From assembly GCA_049600855.1 (NCBI GenBank), contig JBMYQA010000023.1:1-37092 (forward strand): a DNA stretch of 37,092 nucleotides. The letters run 5' to 3'. The stretch comes from JBMYQA01 sp049600855 (lineage in GTDB: Bacteria > Bacteroidota > Bacteroidia > Cytophagales > Flammeovirgaceae). Positions within the stretch are counted from its first letter, which is position 1, and each line of letters begins with the position of its first letter. A model generated the notes under the pieces. It ran no database searches. It saw only the letters and a program-made list of their open reading frames with translations, and was not told where the DNA came from. Made by a program: the position numbers and the translations under genes. Below are positions 25,633 to 34,934 of this stretch, in pieces.

Positions 25633-26313
25633 TTATAAATCTATGCCTTCTCCAATGTCTAATAAAATCAATTCTTTTCCTGCATCGTGAAACTTTTTCT
25701 TGGCTTCGTCATGGTTAATCACAATGTAGGGGAACGTGTCGTAATGCATGCCTATAATTTTATCGCAGTTAATAAAATCAGCGGCGATTACCGCATCATC
25801 GATACCCATCGTAAAATTGTCTCCAATAGGCAGTATCGCAAAATCAATCTGCTCATATTCACCAATCAGCTTCATGTCGTACGTGAGTGCCGTATCGCCC
25901 GCAAAATAGAAGTTACCCGCTGAGGTACGTACAATAAATCCACCAGGATGCCCACCAGGACTGCCATCAGGAAGCGTGCTGGAATGAACCGCATTTACAT
26001 ACTTTACGGTACCAAAGTCAAAGCTCGCTTGCCCACCGTGATTCATCGGATGGCCTTTCTCTAAACCTTTCTCACCAAACCAAGAAATGATTTCAAAGTT
26101 AGAAATGAGTGTACTGTCATTTTGCTTCGCAATCGTTTCAACATCGGCCACATGATCTCCATGACCGTGTGTGATTAATACATAATCAGCTTTTAGTTGG
26201 GAAATATCTACGCCTTTTGCCAATTCATTGGGTGAAATAAATGGATCAAAAAACAGCGTTTTTCCACTGACTTCTACACTGAAACTGGCGTGTCCATAAT
26301 ACGTTACTTTCAT
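25633..26313 (-). CDS. UPF0173 metal-dependent hydrolase (metallo-beta-lactamase fold)
   Basis: This 226-residue cytoplasmic protein has the metallo-beta-lactamase fold. It starts MKVTYYGHASF, with the conserved early His. The metal-binding motif THGHGDH is at about residues 48-54, a further His is in NAVHSS, the bridging Asp is in FAGDTAL, and the last His in GMHYDTFP. These match the UPF0173/YtkL-type family, whose physiological substrate is not established. All metal ligands are present, so it should be an active hydrolase. It lies 35 bp downstream of the TPR-protein gene on the same strand, probably in one operon, and converges on prfB across a terminator. Confidence 0.92.
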   Translation of the reverse strand: MKVTYYGHASFSVEVSGKTLFFDPFISPNELAKGVDISQLKADYVLITHGHGDHVADVETIAKQNDSTLISNFEIISWFGEKGLEKGHPMNHGGQASFDFGTVKYVNAVHSSTLPDGSPGGHPGGFIVRTSAGNFYFAGDTALTYDMKLIGEYEQIDFAILPIGDNFTMGIDDAVIAADFINCDKIIGMHYDTFPYIVINHDEAKKKFHDAGKELILLDIGEGIDL

Positions 26314-26348
26314 GTTCTTTTAGTTTTTAAGGTTGCTGATGAAAATAC

Positions 26349-27089
26349 TCATTTACAATAACTAGTTACATAGCTTTGGGCAGCTTCATAACCCAATTCT
26401 ACTGCTTTTCGCCAATCCTGACAGGCCCCATCCTGATCATTCGTATTGTATCGAGCCATTCCCCGATTGGCATATGCGCCAAAGTGATTGGGCCTCATTT
26501 CGATGGTTTTGGAAAAGTCAGCAATTGCGTTTTCGTACTGTTTGAGTTTTAAATAACAAGTGGCCCGACTAAAATGGCAACGGGGTAAATCGAGTACCAT
26601 CCCATTTTCGTGAATCAACTCAATTGCTTTTTGGTAATTTGGCAAGGCTTTTTTGTATTGTTGCCATTGTTTATGCAAAATTTCAGCCATTTGAAAATAG
26701 GTTTCATGAGTCCCTTTAGGTGCTACCTGATTCGCCTTTCGATAATCTGCCATCGCAAATTTCCAATTGCCTAATGCATAATGCGTATGCCCTCGATTAG
26801 CAAAATAATGAGAATTTACGGTATCTAAAACAAGTGCTTGATTAAACAACTGTAATGCTGCTCGGTATTCTTTTCTAATGTATAGTTTATAAGCATCATT
26901 ATGTAAATCCAACGCTTTCATCTGATTCTCCACTAATTGCTCTAATTCCTCTACTGAAGGCTTTTTTTTGTCATCGCCTTTTTTTGACTGTCCACTTACA
27001 AAAGACACATTTCCGACCAGACAGAAAAAAAACAGCAGCATTTGAGGCAACCTTTGCGTACTAATTAAATACTTTACATCATGACTCAT
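26349..27089 (-). CDS. exported tetratricopeptide-repeat protein
   Basis: This 246-residue protein has a hydrophobic signal segment (MLLFFFCLVGNVSFVSGQ, residues 17-34), a Lys-rich linker, and about five TPR units from residue 60 to the end. Examples are AYKLYIRKEYRAALQLFNQA, ANRGHTHYALGNWKFAMADY, FSRATCYLKLKQYENAIADF and ANRGMARYNTNDQDGACQDW. TPRs form helical scaffolds for protein binding; the partner is unknown. ATG 27089 leaves 16 residues before the signal segment, and Met17 (27041) is a plausible alternative start. The downstream UPF0173 gene is 35 bp away. The last repeat contains the GACQDW-x-KA-x-ELG form found often in bacterial Sel1/TPR proteins. Confidence 0.85.
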   Translation of the reverse strand: MSHDVKYLISTQRLPQMLLFFFCLVGNVSFVSGQSKKGDDKKKPSVEELEQLVENQMKALDLHNDAYKLYIRKEYRAALQLFNQALVLDTVNSHYFANRGHTHYALGNWKFAMADYRKANQVAPKGTHETYFQMAEILHKQWQQYKKALPNYQKAIELIHENGMVLDLPRCHFSRATCYLKLKQYENAIADFSKTIEMRPNHFGAYANRGMARYNTNDQDGACQDWRKAVELGYEAAQSYVTSYCK

Positions 27090-27597
27090 TGTTTATTCTG
27101 ATTACAAAACGGTGATGAAACGATCGATTAATAAGCGGTTGTTTAACAAAGAACTGATTATTGGAGGTTAGCCCCGCTTAAAAAGTTTAATTGACTACAT
27201 CATATAAAGTGATAACTTCAATATATTTGTTAGACAGTTCTCGAAGCATATCAACATTTGAGCGCTTGTCTAAAATAAGTGTTTTAGCGCAAAAATGAAT
27301 TGAAATACTTTTTAGAAACCATAAATCGTTTCAAGAATAAGCGGCAATCAGTGTTATAACATCGCATTTAACTTATTTAAGCTTTTACAAGCTAACAACA
27401 AATACTTTGAGCGAGTGCTAAACAGGCCAATGAATGATTCACGCAAATGTGTTGTTTAGTTATAGGCTGGTTTATTCACTTCGAATATAAATTGCCGTAC
27501 TGTTCCAACTAAAGACCACTATTCGGTTTAGTTGTCTTATTGATACATCAATGGAATACATAGCATGTTTCCAATTATGCTGTGGATTATAGCAATC
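27090..27597. other. 508-bp divergent intergenic region
   Basis: This spacer separates the TPR gene from the STN-TonB receptor gene. An exact -7-type box TATATTTG sits at 27222-27229 on the plus strand, but without a -33 TTTG at the right distance and about 370 bp from the receptor gene. A 7-bp inverted repeat (TTAGACA 27230-27236, TGTCTAA 27267-27273) follows directly and could be an operator. No RNA gene or ORF is convincing. Confidence 0.4.
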
Positions 27598-30243
27598 ATG
27601 AGATACACAAAATTTATTCATATTACCTTTTGCTTTTCACTCGTATTACTAACACACATTAGCCTTGCCCAAAATGTATTGAATAAGCGTATTTCAGTTT
27701 CCATCAAGAAATTATCTTATAGCCAAGCTTTAGAAAAAATTGGGGAAATTGCTGGTGCTGATTTTTATTACAGCAGTGATTACTTACCCAAGAAAAAAGT
27801 TAGCCTTGAAGTACAAGATAGTACTTTACGATTTGTACTAGATGAATTATTTAAGGGCATTAATCCGACCTATGAGGTAGCGGGAACAGAAATTACTTTT
27901 CGATTTGATCCTGTCGCCATCAATCGAGGACCTTTTACCATTAGCGGACGAATTGTTGAGGCTGCAACAGGAGAACCCCTTCGCTTTGTACATATCGTGG
28001 AAAAAAATACCAATCATGGTACCACTACCAATGAGTTTGGGCACTATTCCATTTCTTTACCCAAGGGCACATACATTTTTGAATTTAGTTACATTGGCTT
28101 GTATAAAGTCATTGACACGATTAAACTACAGCAAGATACCTACCATCATGTAGAACTTATTGAGGAAGCCAGTATATTGCCGGCACTCGATTTTTCTGCT
28201 TCTACCCCCAGTAAAAATAGCGACAACCGCATTCCTGAACCCATTAATTTAGTTACGCCCAAACTCATGAAAATTGCGCCTTCTCAGTTTGGAGAGAAAG
28301 AGCCCATGCGGTACGTGATTGACAATATTCCAGGGATTTTAACGGGCAGCGAGGGCGGAACAACCATGTTTGTACGCGGAGGTGGGGCAGATCAGAACCT
28401 CATTTTACTGGATGGCGCTCCTGTGTATAATTCAGGACATTTGCTCAATTATTTCTCTATTTTTAATCCAGAAACCATCAAAGAAATTGAAATTTACAAA
28501 GGAGGCATTCCTGCTAGGTATGGGGGGCGTTTATCTTCTGTTCTGGACATCCGCACCAAAGAAGGCAATAAAAAAGAACGCGTGATTTCGGGAGGGATTG
28601 GGAATTTATCTGGGAGACTCACAGTTGAACAACCTTTCGCCGATGGCAAAGGCTCCATCCTATTAGCAGGCAGGCGAACGTATTTTGATTTATTACTCGG
28701 CCTCATCCCAAGAAGGAATCGGCGGTCTGCGAATCAAAGTACATTTTTATTTTTTGATGTCAATGCAAAAGTCAATTATGAACTAAATAGCCGTAATCGA
28801 ATCACGGTGACCAGCTATTTAGGAGAAGATGTACTCCAGTTTCAAGATTTATTTGGCACACAATGGCGAAATCAAACGGGAACGTTTCAATGGACTTCCA
28901 AAATCAACCATCGTTCTTTTTTAAAAACCACGCTCTATGCCAGTAATTTTTCGGTAGAATCTGAGGTCAACTTAGTTTCTTCTCGTTTTGGCTACTTAAT
29001 TAATTATAGTTTGAGAGATATTGGCGGAAAGGCCGATTTGGAATACGAATTGAATGCAGGTAATAAATTACGATTGGGTGTAGAAGGCATTTATCACCGC
29101 TATTTTTTTGGCGAAACCTTACCCTCAAATCCTCGATCTATTGTTACACCAGAACGCCTAGACCCCGCTTTTGCCTTAGAAAAGGCAGCTTATGCCAGCA
29201 TCGATATTAACCCCATTCCAAACTTACACATCAATTTAGGGTTACGCTATTCCATGTTTAGTAATTATGGAAAAGCAACCGTGAATTTGTATGATGATTC
29301 AGGAATATTAGACACAGAAACAGTGATCGACTCGATCAATATTGATTCTTGGCGTGCTTATTTCCGCTATCACGGCCCTGAACCTCGCTTAGAGATGCAT
29401 TATGAGTTGGACTCGGCTAATTATGTTAAATTCACTTATGATCGAACGCGGCAATACACGCATCAGTTGAGTAATACAAACACCCCATCGCCTGTTGATA
29501 TGTGGGCTCCTGTCAATCCGTATATTAAACCACAAATTGCTGATCAGGTTGCGCTCGGCTATTTCTATTCACACTTAAATAAAAAAGAGAAAAGAGCCTT
29601 TGAGTTTTCTGTAGAAGGCTATATTAAAAACCTACAAAACCAAATCGACTTTAAACCTTTAGCCAGTTTACTCCTCAACAACCACTTAGAAACGGAAGTA
29701 CTTGCAGGCAATGGGCTTTCGTGGGGAACGGAGCTATTGATGAAAAAATCAACTGAGAAATTTTCAGCATCCATCAACTATACCTTATCGGGGGCTACTC
29801 GAAGAATTAATGGAATCAATCAAAACAAGCGCTACCCGACTTCTTTTGATCGAAGGCATAGCTTAGTTACGGTATTCAGCGTTCAATTAAGCCCTCGCAT
29901 TTTATTTTCGGCGAGTTGGAATTATGCCTCAGGAATTGCCTATTCTTTTCCTGTTGGAAAATATGAGAAAGATGGCTTTGTAGTACCTTATTATACCAGC
30001 AGAAATGGCTTTCGACTTCCCGACAACCATCATTTAGATTTATCGCTTACTGTTTTCAGAGAGATGACAAAAGACCGAATGAATGAAAGCAGTTTTACCT
30101 TTTCGGTTTACAATGCGTATTTGCGTAAAAACACCTATGCATACGTATTCCGTCAGAGTTCAAACAACTCTAGTCAAACCCAAACGGTGAAACTTTATTT
30201 ATTTTCTATTGTTCCCTCTTTCAACTACAATTTTAAATTTTAA
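27598..30243 (+). CDS. TonB-dependent receptor with STN and carboxypeptidase-regulatory-like domains
   Basis: From ATG 27598 this outer-membrane protein has 881 residues. The signal peptide is about 1-25 (LVLLTHISLAQ). An STN domain follows at about 30-105 (ISVSIKKLSYSQALEKIGEI, then VLDELFKG), then a CarboxypepD-reg-like beta-sandwich at about 113-195 (FTISGRIVEAATGEPL, later GHYSISLPKGTYIFEFSYIG). The plug is at about 220-330 (FVRGGGADQNLILLDGAPVY, then YKGGIPARYGGRLSSVLDIR), followed by the barrel, which ends FNYNFKF. STN domains in such receptors often signal to an anti-sigma factor, but no sigma/anti-sigma pair is visible here. The downstream DUF4249 lipoprotein starts 4 bp after the stop and is the expected partner. 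ATG 27565 is possible but would place 11 residues ahead of the signal peptide. Confidence 0.95.
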   Translation: MRYTKFIHITFCFSLVLLTHISLAQNVLNKRISVSIKKLSYSQALEKIGEIAGADFYYSSDYLPKKKVSLEVQDSTLRFVLDELFKGINPTYEVAGTEITFRFDPVAINRGPFTISGRIVEAATGEPLRFVHIVEKNTNHGTTTNEFGHYSISLPKGTYIFEFSYIGLYKVIDTIKLQQDTYHHVELIEEASILPALDFSASTPSKNSDNRIPEPINLVTPKLMKIAPSQFGEKEPMRYVIDNIPGILTGSEGGTTMFVRGGGADQNLILLDGAPVYNSGHLLNYFSIFNPETIKEIEIYKGGIPARYGGRLSSVLDIRTKEGNKKERVISGGIGNLSGRLTVEQPFADGKGSILLAGRRTYFDLLLGLIPRRNRRSANQSTFLFFDVNAKVNYELNSRNRITVTSYLGEDVLQFQDLFGTQWRNQTGTFQWTSKINHRSFLKTTLYASNFSVESEVNLVSSRFGYLINYSLRDIGGKADLEYELNAGNKLRLGVEGIYHRYFFGETLPSNPRSIVTPERLDPAFALEKAAYASIDINPIPNLHINLGLRYSMFSNYGKATVNLYDDSGILDTETVIDSINIDSWRAYFRYHGPEPRLEMHYELDSANYVKFTYDRTRQYTHQLSNTNTPSPVDMWAPVNPYIKPQIADQVALGYFYSHLNKKEKRAFEFSVEGYIKNLQNQIDFKPLASLLLNNHLETEVLAGNGLSWGTELLMKKSTEKFSASINYTLSGATRRINGINQNKRYPTSFDRRHSLVTVFSVQLSPRILFSASWNYASGIAYSFPVGKYEKDGFVVPYYTSRNGFRLPDNHHLDLSLTVFREMTKDRMNESSFTFSVYNAYLRKNTYAYVFRQSSNNSSQTQTVKLYLFSIVPSFNYNFKF

Positions 30244-30247
30244 TGTC

Positions 30248-31132
30248 ATGCGTTTTTCTTCCCAACCATACGTTAAGTTTACTCCATTTCTTCATGCTGC
30301 TAAACAAGTATGTCTCCACATCTTGATCGGATGTATCGTGCTGGTATCCTTAGGCAGTTGTGAAGAAATCGTAAATCCCAATTTAGTCTCTCTGGAAGTC
30401 CCAATTGTTTCCATTGACGGTTGGCTCACAGACCGACCATTTGAGAGTAGGGTTGTTTTGTCTCGAACGGCACCTTTCAATTCCAATGACCCCAATCCGC
30501 GTATTTCTGGAGCTTTAGTACGGATTGATACCCAAAGAGGGCGATTCTTCTTTCAAGAAGACCTCAACGAACCTGGCCTTTATATGCCCATCGGCTCTGA
30601 TTTTGTGGTGCTACCTGGAAATAGCTACCAACTCATTGTGAATATAGAAAACACCCAATATGAAGCCGAGCTCGCCGTAGCACCGAGCCAACAGATTGAT
30701 TCGTTAACCTATGAGTTTTTTGATGAAAACGCTGAACGCGATTCTGGATATTACCTCACCTTTTACTTTAAAGATCCTTCTGGTACCAACTTTTATTTTT
30801 GGGAAGTCTACAAAGATGGAGAGCTCATTAGTGGACAAGACATCAACATTACCGATGATGTCAATGTCAATAATTCTAATATTGAAATCGAGTTAGATAA
30901 TTACACGTTTGCTTTAGGAGACGAGGCGGAAGTCAGGCTTCATACCATTACCAAAGAAACGTTTGAATATTATCAAGCACTTAAATTATTGGTTGATGCA
31001 GGTAGTCCCGCTCAATCCGTACCCGAAAATCCCATCTCTAATATTCGGGATGTGTCAAGTGAAGAAGCCACAGAAGTAGTGGGTTATTTTAATGCAACCT
31101 TATCCTCATCCGTTCAGGTAGAAATTCAATAG
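30248..31132 (+). CDS. DUF4249-family lipoprotein
   Basis: From ATG 30248 this is a 294-residue lipoprotein. The signal region ends in LVSLGSCEE, a textbook lipobox with the lipidated Cys at about residue 38. The mature part reads VPIVSIDGWLTDRPFESRVV, then LSRTAPFNS and a beta-sandwich (ISGALVRIDTQRG, PGNSYQLIVNIENTQYEAEL), as in the DUF4249 family, which is almost always encoded beside STN-type TonB receptors in Bacteroidota. Its role is presumably as a surface or periplasmic accessory to the receptor; no function is established. Only 4 bp separate it from the receptor stop, so translation is probably coupled. A TTG at 30209 overlapping the receptor is less likely. Its stop directly abuts the stop of the convergent gene. 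Confidence 0.9.
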   Translation: MRFSSQPYVKFTPFLHAAKQVCLHILIGCIVLVSLGSCEEIVNPNLVSLEVPIVSIDGWLTDRPFESRVVLSRTAPFNSNDPNPRISGALVRIDTQRGRFFFQEDLNEPGLYMPIGSDFVVLPGNSYQLIVNIENTQYEAELAVAPSQQIDSLTYEFFDENAERDSGYYLTFYFKDPSGTNFYFWEVYKDGELISGQDINITDDVNVNNSNIEIELDNYTFALGDEAEVRLHTITKETFEYYQALKLLVDAGSPAQSVPENPISNIRDVSSEEATEVVGYFNATLSSSVQVEIQ

Positions 31133-34100
31133 TTAGAGCTGTAGCCCCACTACTGTAATGTCATCACGTTGCTCAACCTGATTTCTGTCAAAACTGAGGT
31201 GATTCATTAAATGTGCTTTTTGGTCTGCCAAGCTTAGCGATTGTATAGTTGTAATTAATTCTCGGAATCTTTTTGATCCTATGCGTTTTCTACTTTCATC
31301 TAGGTTTTGATCGATATAGCCATCACTAAATAGGTAAATTACAGTACCTTTCGGAATAGTCAATTGATGTTCTTCAAAACCTAGTTTTTGTTCAAAAGCC
31401 CCACCTATACTGGTTCTTGAACCTTTGATGATGTGTAATTCATCTTGCACCATGAAATACATTTTTTGCTTAGACGCACCAAATGTTAACTGCACTTGAT
31501 CGCCCTTTTCTTCGATCACTGCTACTGACATATCCATGCCATTATAACCATTTCTTTCTCTTTGGTGAAGCAACACTTGTAGACGTTGATGCATTTTTTC
31601 CATAATACCTACAGGACTTAACTCCCCATCTATCCGTACAATTTGATCTAAAATCGAATTTCCAATCATCGTCATAAAAGCACCCGATACGCCATGTCCT
31701 GTACAATCGCCCAAGATGAAGATGGTTTGATTACCCACCGTATGCAACCAATAAAAATCTCCAGAAACCACATCTTTGGGTAAATACAAAATGAAATGAT
31801 CATCAAAAGTTTGGCGGAACAGTTTTTCAGCCGGCAATGTGGCATTTTGAATGAGTAGTGCCGATTCGATACTTTGGCTAATGTGCGTCTTATACTTAGA
31901 GAGCTCTTGATTATTCAGCTCTAATACATCGCGTTGTGCTGCTATTTCCTCTTGAGTTTGTTGTAATTCTTCATTAGTCACTTGTAACTCTTCGTAAGCC
32001 TCCCGCAACTCATTCGACTTTTCCTTTACCATATCTCGCTGCCGTTCTGCTTCTTGTTTTTGCACAACCACTTCTGCTGTTCGCTCCTTCACCTTCTGCG
32101 CTAACACTTTTTGTCGCTGCTTTAAATAAGCGGTACGCCATCGTACATAAGCAAATACTCCTAAAAATGCGAATAACACATAAGCTCCCCTAGCCCACCA
32201 AGTATGCCACCAAGGTGGAAGGATACGAAAACGATATGCCATAATTTCGCCCCTCACTTTGGATGCACCAATGGCAAACACTTCAAAAGTATAGTCGCCG
32301 TGAGGTAAATTTCGGTAATCTGCAAATGGCACTTCAGCGGGTTGGCTCCAGCTTGCTTCTAATTCCTTAATTCGATAGCTGTATTGCAATTGATGTGGAG
32401 CCTTCCAGTCGATCGCAGAAAAATGGAACGTGAGGTGATTGTAATCGTAAGGCAAAGATAATTTTTGTGGGTAGTTGTAAAATGCAGGCACATCCTTAAA
32501 AGAGATCACTGTTGCTATATCCTCAGGAATATTTCTATAATCTATGGGCTCTCCCATCAAGTCCACACTTCTCAATTTGGTGACGGGTTTGTGTTGAGCA
32601 GGTGTAAACACATTCAAATCCAATTGGGTCAGTCCTTCACTTGTTCCTAAATACAGTTGATTATCTTTTCCCAAACAGGCACTATTTACTTGAAAATCTA
32701 ACCCTTTTAATCCATCCTGCTTACTAAAGTCTTGTATCGTATAAACTCCATCATCCGCTAACCTTACATACGCTAAGCCATTATCTGTAGCCACCCATAC
32801 TTGGTTCACTTGACTGATCACAACCGATTTAATGGCATTACTTGGTAAACCATGCCTTGTGGTAAATACTTGGAAGTTTACGCCATCAAACTTGACTAAA
32901 CCCCGATCGTTAGTTCCGATCCAGAGGTGATTATTGGAGTCAATGGCCATGGTTTGTACTTCATTACTTGGCAAACCATTTTGTTCAGTATAATGCGTAA
33001 AGGATTGTCCATCGTATTTACTAATTCCCCCTTTACTTCCAATCCAGATATTGCCCGCTTGATCTTTTGCCAACACATTAATGGAGTTATTGGATAAGCC
33101 ATTCGCATCGGTAAAATTTTTAAAACGTTTCCCATCAAACACACTTATGCCATAATAAGCACCAAACCAAAGTTGCCCTTGGTCATCCTGTAATACAGTG
33201 CGAACGGTATTGTGGATTAAGCCATTTTCTGTGGTATAATAGCTAAATACTTTTCCATCGTATTTGCACACACCACGATTTAATGTGCCAAACCAAATAT
33301 TGGCTTCATGATCTTCAAAAGCACCAAGGATGGGAATATCTCCATAGCTCATATCTCGGTTATGCCCAATAAACTCCACCCCATCATACTTCACAATACC
33401 AGACCCATACGTTCCCATCCAAAGATCACCATTCTCCGTTTGCACAATGGATTTGATAATGTTCAGCGTAGAACCTTCTTTAATGATTCCATGTTCAAAG
33501 GAAGTATAATTTAATTTTACGATTCCTCCTCCATAGGTAGCCGCCCAAATATTTCCCGTTCGATCTAAACACAAGGAATGCACGACATTACTTGGCATGC
33601 CTTCTAATGCCCTAAAATGGGTAAATTGTTGTCCATCAAACTTCTCAATACCATTTGAATAAATGCCAAACCACAAGTTCCCAAATTCATCTTCAGTAAT
33701 GGAATTTATCCGATTGCCTGCTAAGCCTTCATCAACCGAATACATGGTTAAATCAGTTCCATCAAATTTCGCTATCCCTTTTAAGGTTCCAATCCAGATA
33801 TTTCCTTCACGATCTTCATGTAAGGCATAAACCGTTTTCTCTGGTAAGCCTTCAGACGTATTCAAATGCATAAACGATCGCCCATCGTATTTGGCCAGTC
33901 CATTAAATGTACCAAACCAGATGTTTCCTTCACGGTCTTCAACAATTGCTTTTACCGTATTGCTCGGCAAACCTTCCTCTTGAGTGAAATATGTAAATGA
34001 GTTGCCATCGTATTTAATCGCTCCACCTTCAATCATGCCAAACCACAGGTTATCCTTACTATCATTTAGAATCGTTAATGCATAGTCGGAAGGCAAGCCA

Positions 34101-34855
34101 TTTTTTGTAGTAAAAAACTCAAATTGCGCACCATCGTAACTCACTACCCCACTTCCATAAGTCGCCATCCAAATTTTTCCTTTCTGATCTGTCGCTAAAG
34201 CAAATACAAGGTGATCTGTAAACCCTTCGTTTTGTCCAAAGTGCGTTAAGCTTACGCCATCATACTTGGTTACACCACTCGATGTGGCAAACCACATATC
34301 TCCACGTTGATCTTGCAATACATCGTAAACGTAAGCAGAAGGTAAGCCCTGATCTTTATTCAAATATTTTAGGTCATAACTGGCAATATCTTTATAACGC
34401 ATTGGCCTTACGCCAATAGTTGCCGCTTGCTTCACCTGTTGGAGCTGTTGGGTGGGTACTGGAGTTGCTGCGGCGATGGGTTTTCCTCCTTGAACGGCTT
34501 TTAGTTTTGTTGAGCGTACTTTAGGCTGCATTGCCTGTTGACGGTTTGTTCGTTTTTTGATGGATTGCAGCTTTCCTTGTAAAGATAAAATTTCTGGCTT
34601 TCCTGCTAATGTAAGTTGTTGTGGAGATGCCGCTACTGGCTTTCCTGTAATAATTTTTTGCTGATTACTCGTATAAGCGTCTGTAATACTATCTCCTGTA
34701 ATTGGATGAACTGCATAGCCATCCACACGCATCGGAATCACTTCAATTGGCGGAAACAATGAAGGCGTATTTTCAGGCGCTGGATGCTGAATCGCATCAC
34801 AAGCCAAAAGACAACAAGTGATAATAATCGAGTAGAATATACGCTTGATAATCAT
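31133..34855 (-). CDS. two-propeller / Y_Y_Y / transmembrane / SpoIIE-type phosphatase sensor
   Basis: This 1240-residue membrane sensor begins with a lipoprotein-like signal (Cys19 in LLACD). A Gln/Lys/Pro-rich stretch (20-150) with repeated GKP motifs follows. From about 165 to 750 lie fourteen 'D..GNIWFGT..G..KYDG..F..FT...GLPSN' repeats, enough for two seven-bladed propellers. A Y_Y_Y domain (805-875), a transmembrane helix (886-905) and a coiled coil (908-990) come next. The C-terminal SpoIIE/PP2C domain (1005-1240) keeps GDFYW (Asp1033), GDCTGHG (Asp1050), FSDGY (Asp1178) and RDDIT (Asp1231, Asp1232). Family knowledge suggests ligand sensing by the propellers and Ser/Thr dephosphorylation inside the cell. 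The layout copies hybrid two-component sensors but with a phosphatase as output. The helicase gene 79 bp upstream may share its transcript. Confidence 0.95.
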   Translation of the reverse strand: MIIKRIFYSIIITCCLLACDAIQHPAPENTPSLFPPIEVIPMRVDGYAVHPITGDSITDAYTSNQQKIITGKPVAASPQQLTLAGKPEILSLQGKLQSIKKRTNRQQAMQPKVRSTKLKAVQGGKPIAAATPVPTQQLQQVKQAATIGVRPMRYKDIASYDLKYLNKDQGLPSAYVYDVLQDQRGDMWFATSSGVTKYDGVSLTHFGQNEGFTDHLVFALATDQKGKIWMATYGSGVVSYDGAQFEFFTTKNGLPSDYALTILNDSKDNLWFGMIEGGAIKYDGNSFTYFTQEEGLPSNTVKAIVEDREGNIWFGTFNGLAKYDGRSFMHLNTSEGLPEKTVYALHEDREGNIWIGTLKGIAKFDGTDLTMYSVDEGLAGNRINSITEDEFGNLWFGIYSNGIEKFDGQQFTHFRALEGMPSNVVHSLCLDRTGNIWAATYGGGIVKLNYTSFEHGIIKEGSTLNIIKSIVQTENGDLWMGTYGSGIVKYDGVEFIGHNRDMSYGDIPILGAFEDHEANIWFGTLNRGVCKYDGKVFSYYTTENGLIHNTVRTVLQDDQGQLWFGAYYGISVFDGKRFKNFTDANGLSNNSINVLAKDQAGNIWIGSKGGISKYDGQSFTHYTEQNGLPSNEVQTMAIDSNNHLWIGTNDRGLVKFDGVNFQVFTTRHGLPSNAIKSVVISQVNQVWVATDNGLAYVRLADDGVYTIQDFSKQDGLKGLDFQVNSACLGKDNQLYLGTSEGLTQLDLNVFTPAQHKPVTKLRSVDLMGEPIDYRNIPEDIATVISFKDVPAFYNYPQKLSLPYDYNHLTFHFSAIDWKAPHQLQYSYRIKELEASWSQPAEVPFADYRNLPHGDYTFEVFAIGASKVRGEIMAYRFRILPPWWHTWWARGAYVLFAFLGVFAYVRWRTAYLKQRQKVLAQKVKERTAEVVVQKQEAERQRDMVKEKSNELREAYEELQVTNEELQQTQEEIAAQRDVLELNNQELSKYKTHISQSIESALLIQNATLPAEKLFRQTFDDHFILYLPKDVVSGDFYWLHTVGNQTIFILGDCTGHGVSGAFMTMIGNSILDQIVRIDGELSPVGIMEKMHQRLQVLLHQRERNGYNGMDMSVAVIEEKGDQVQLTFGASKQKMYFMVQDELHIIKGSRTSIGGAFEQKLGFEEHQLTIPKGTVIYLFSDGYIDQNLDESRKRIGSKRFRELITTIQSLSLADQKAHLMNHLSFDRNQVEQRDDITVVGLQL
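32606..34363 (-). repeat. fourteen propeller-blade coding repeats
   Basis: About 1.76 kb codes for 14 units of roughly 41-43 residues with a shared W-(F/I/M)-G/A-T and (K/S)-(Y/F)-DG core. Blades 7, 13 and 14 are the most divergent (blades 7 and 13 lose the DG turn), which suggests propeller boundaries near blade 7 and blade 14. Confidence 0.85.
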
Positions 34856-34934
34856 ATAATAAGCCCTAATAGTAGTAGAATTTTGGTTTGATCCCTACTT
34901 AAATCTACTTTAAACCTTTAAGAATAGGAAAAGA

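Noticed and set aside
32606..34363. Regularly spaced repeats that could suggest a CRISPR array or tandem DNA repeat
   Set aside because: The period is about 125 bp and diverged, and it follows the codons of propeller blades; there are no short identical repeats with unique spacers.
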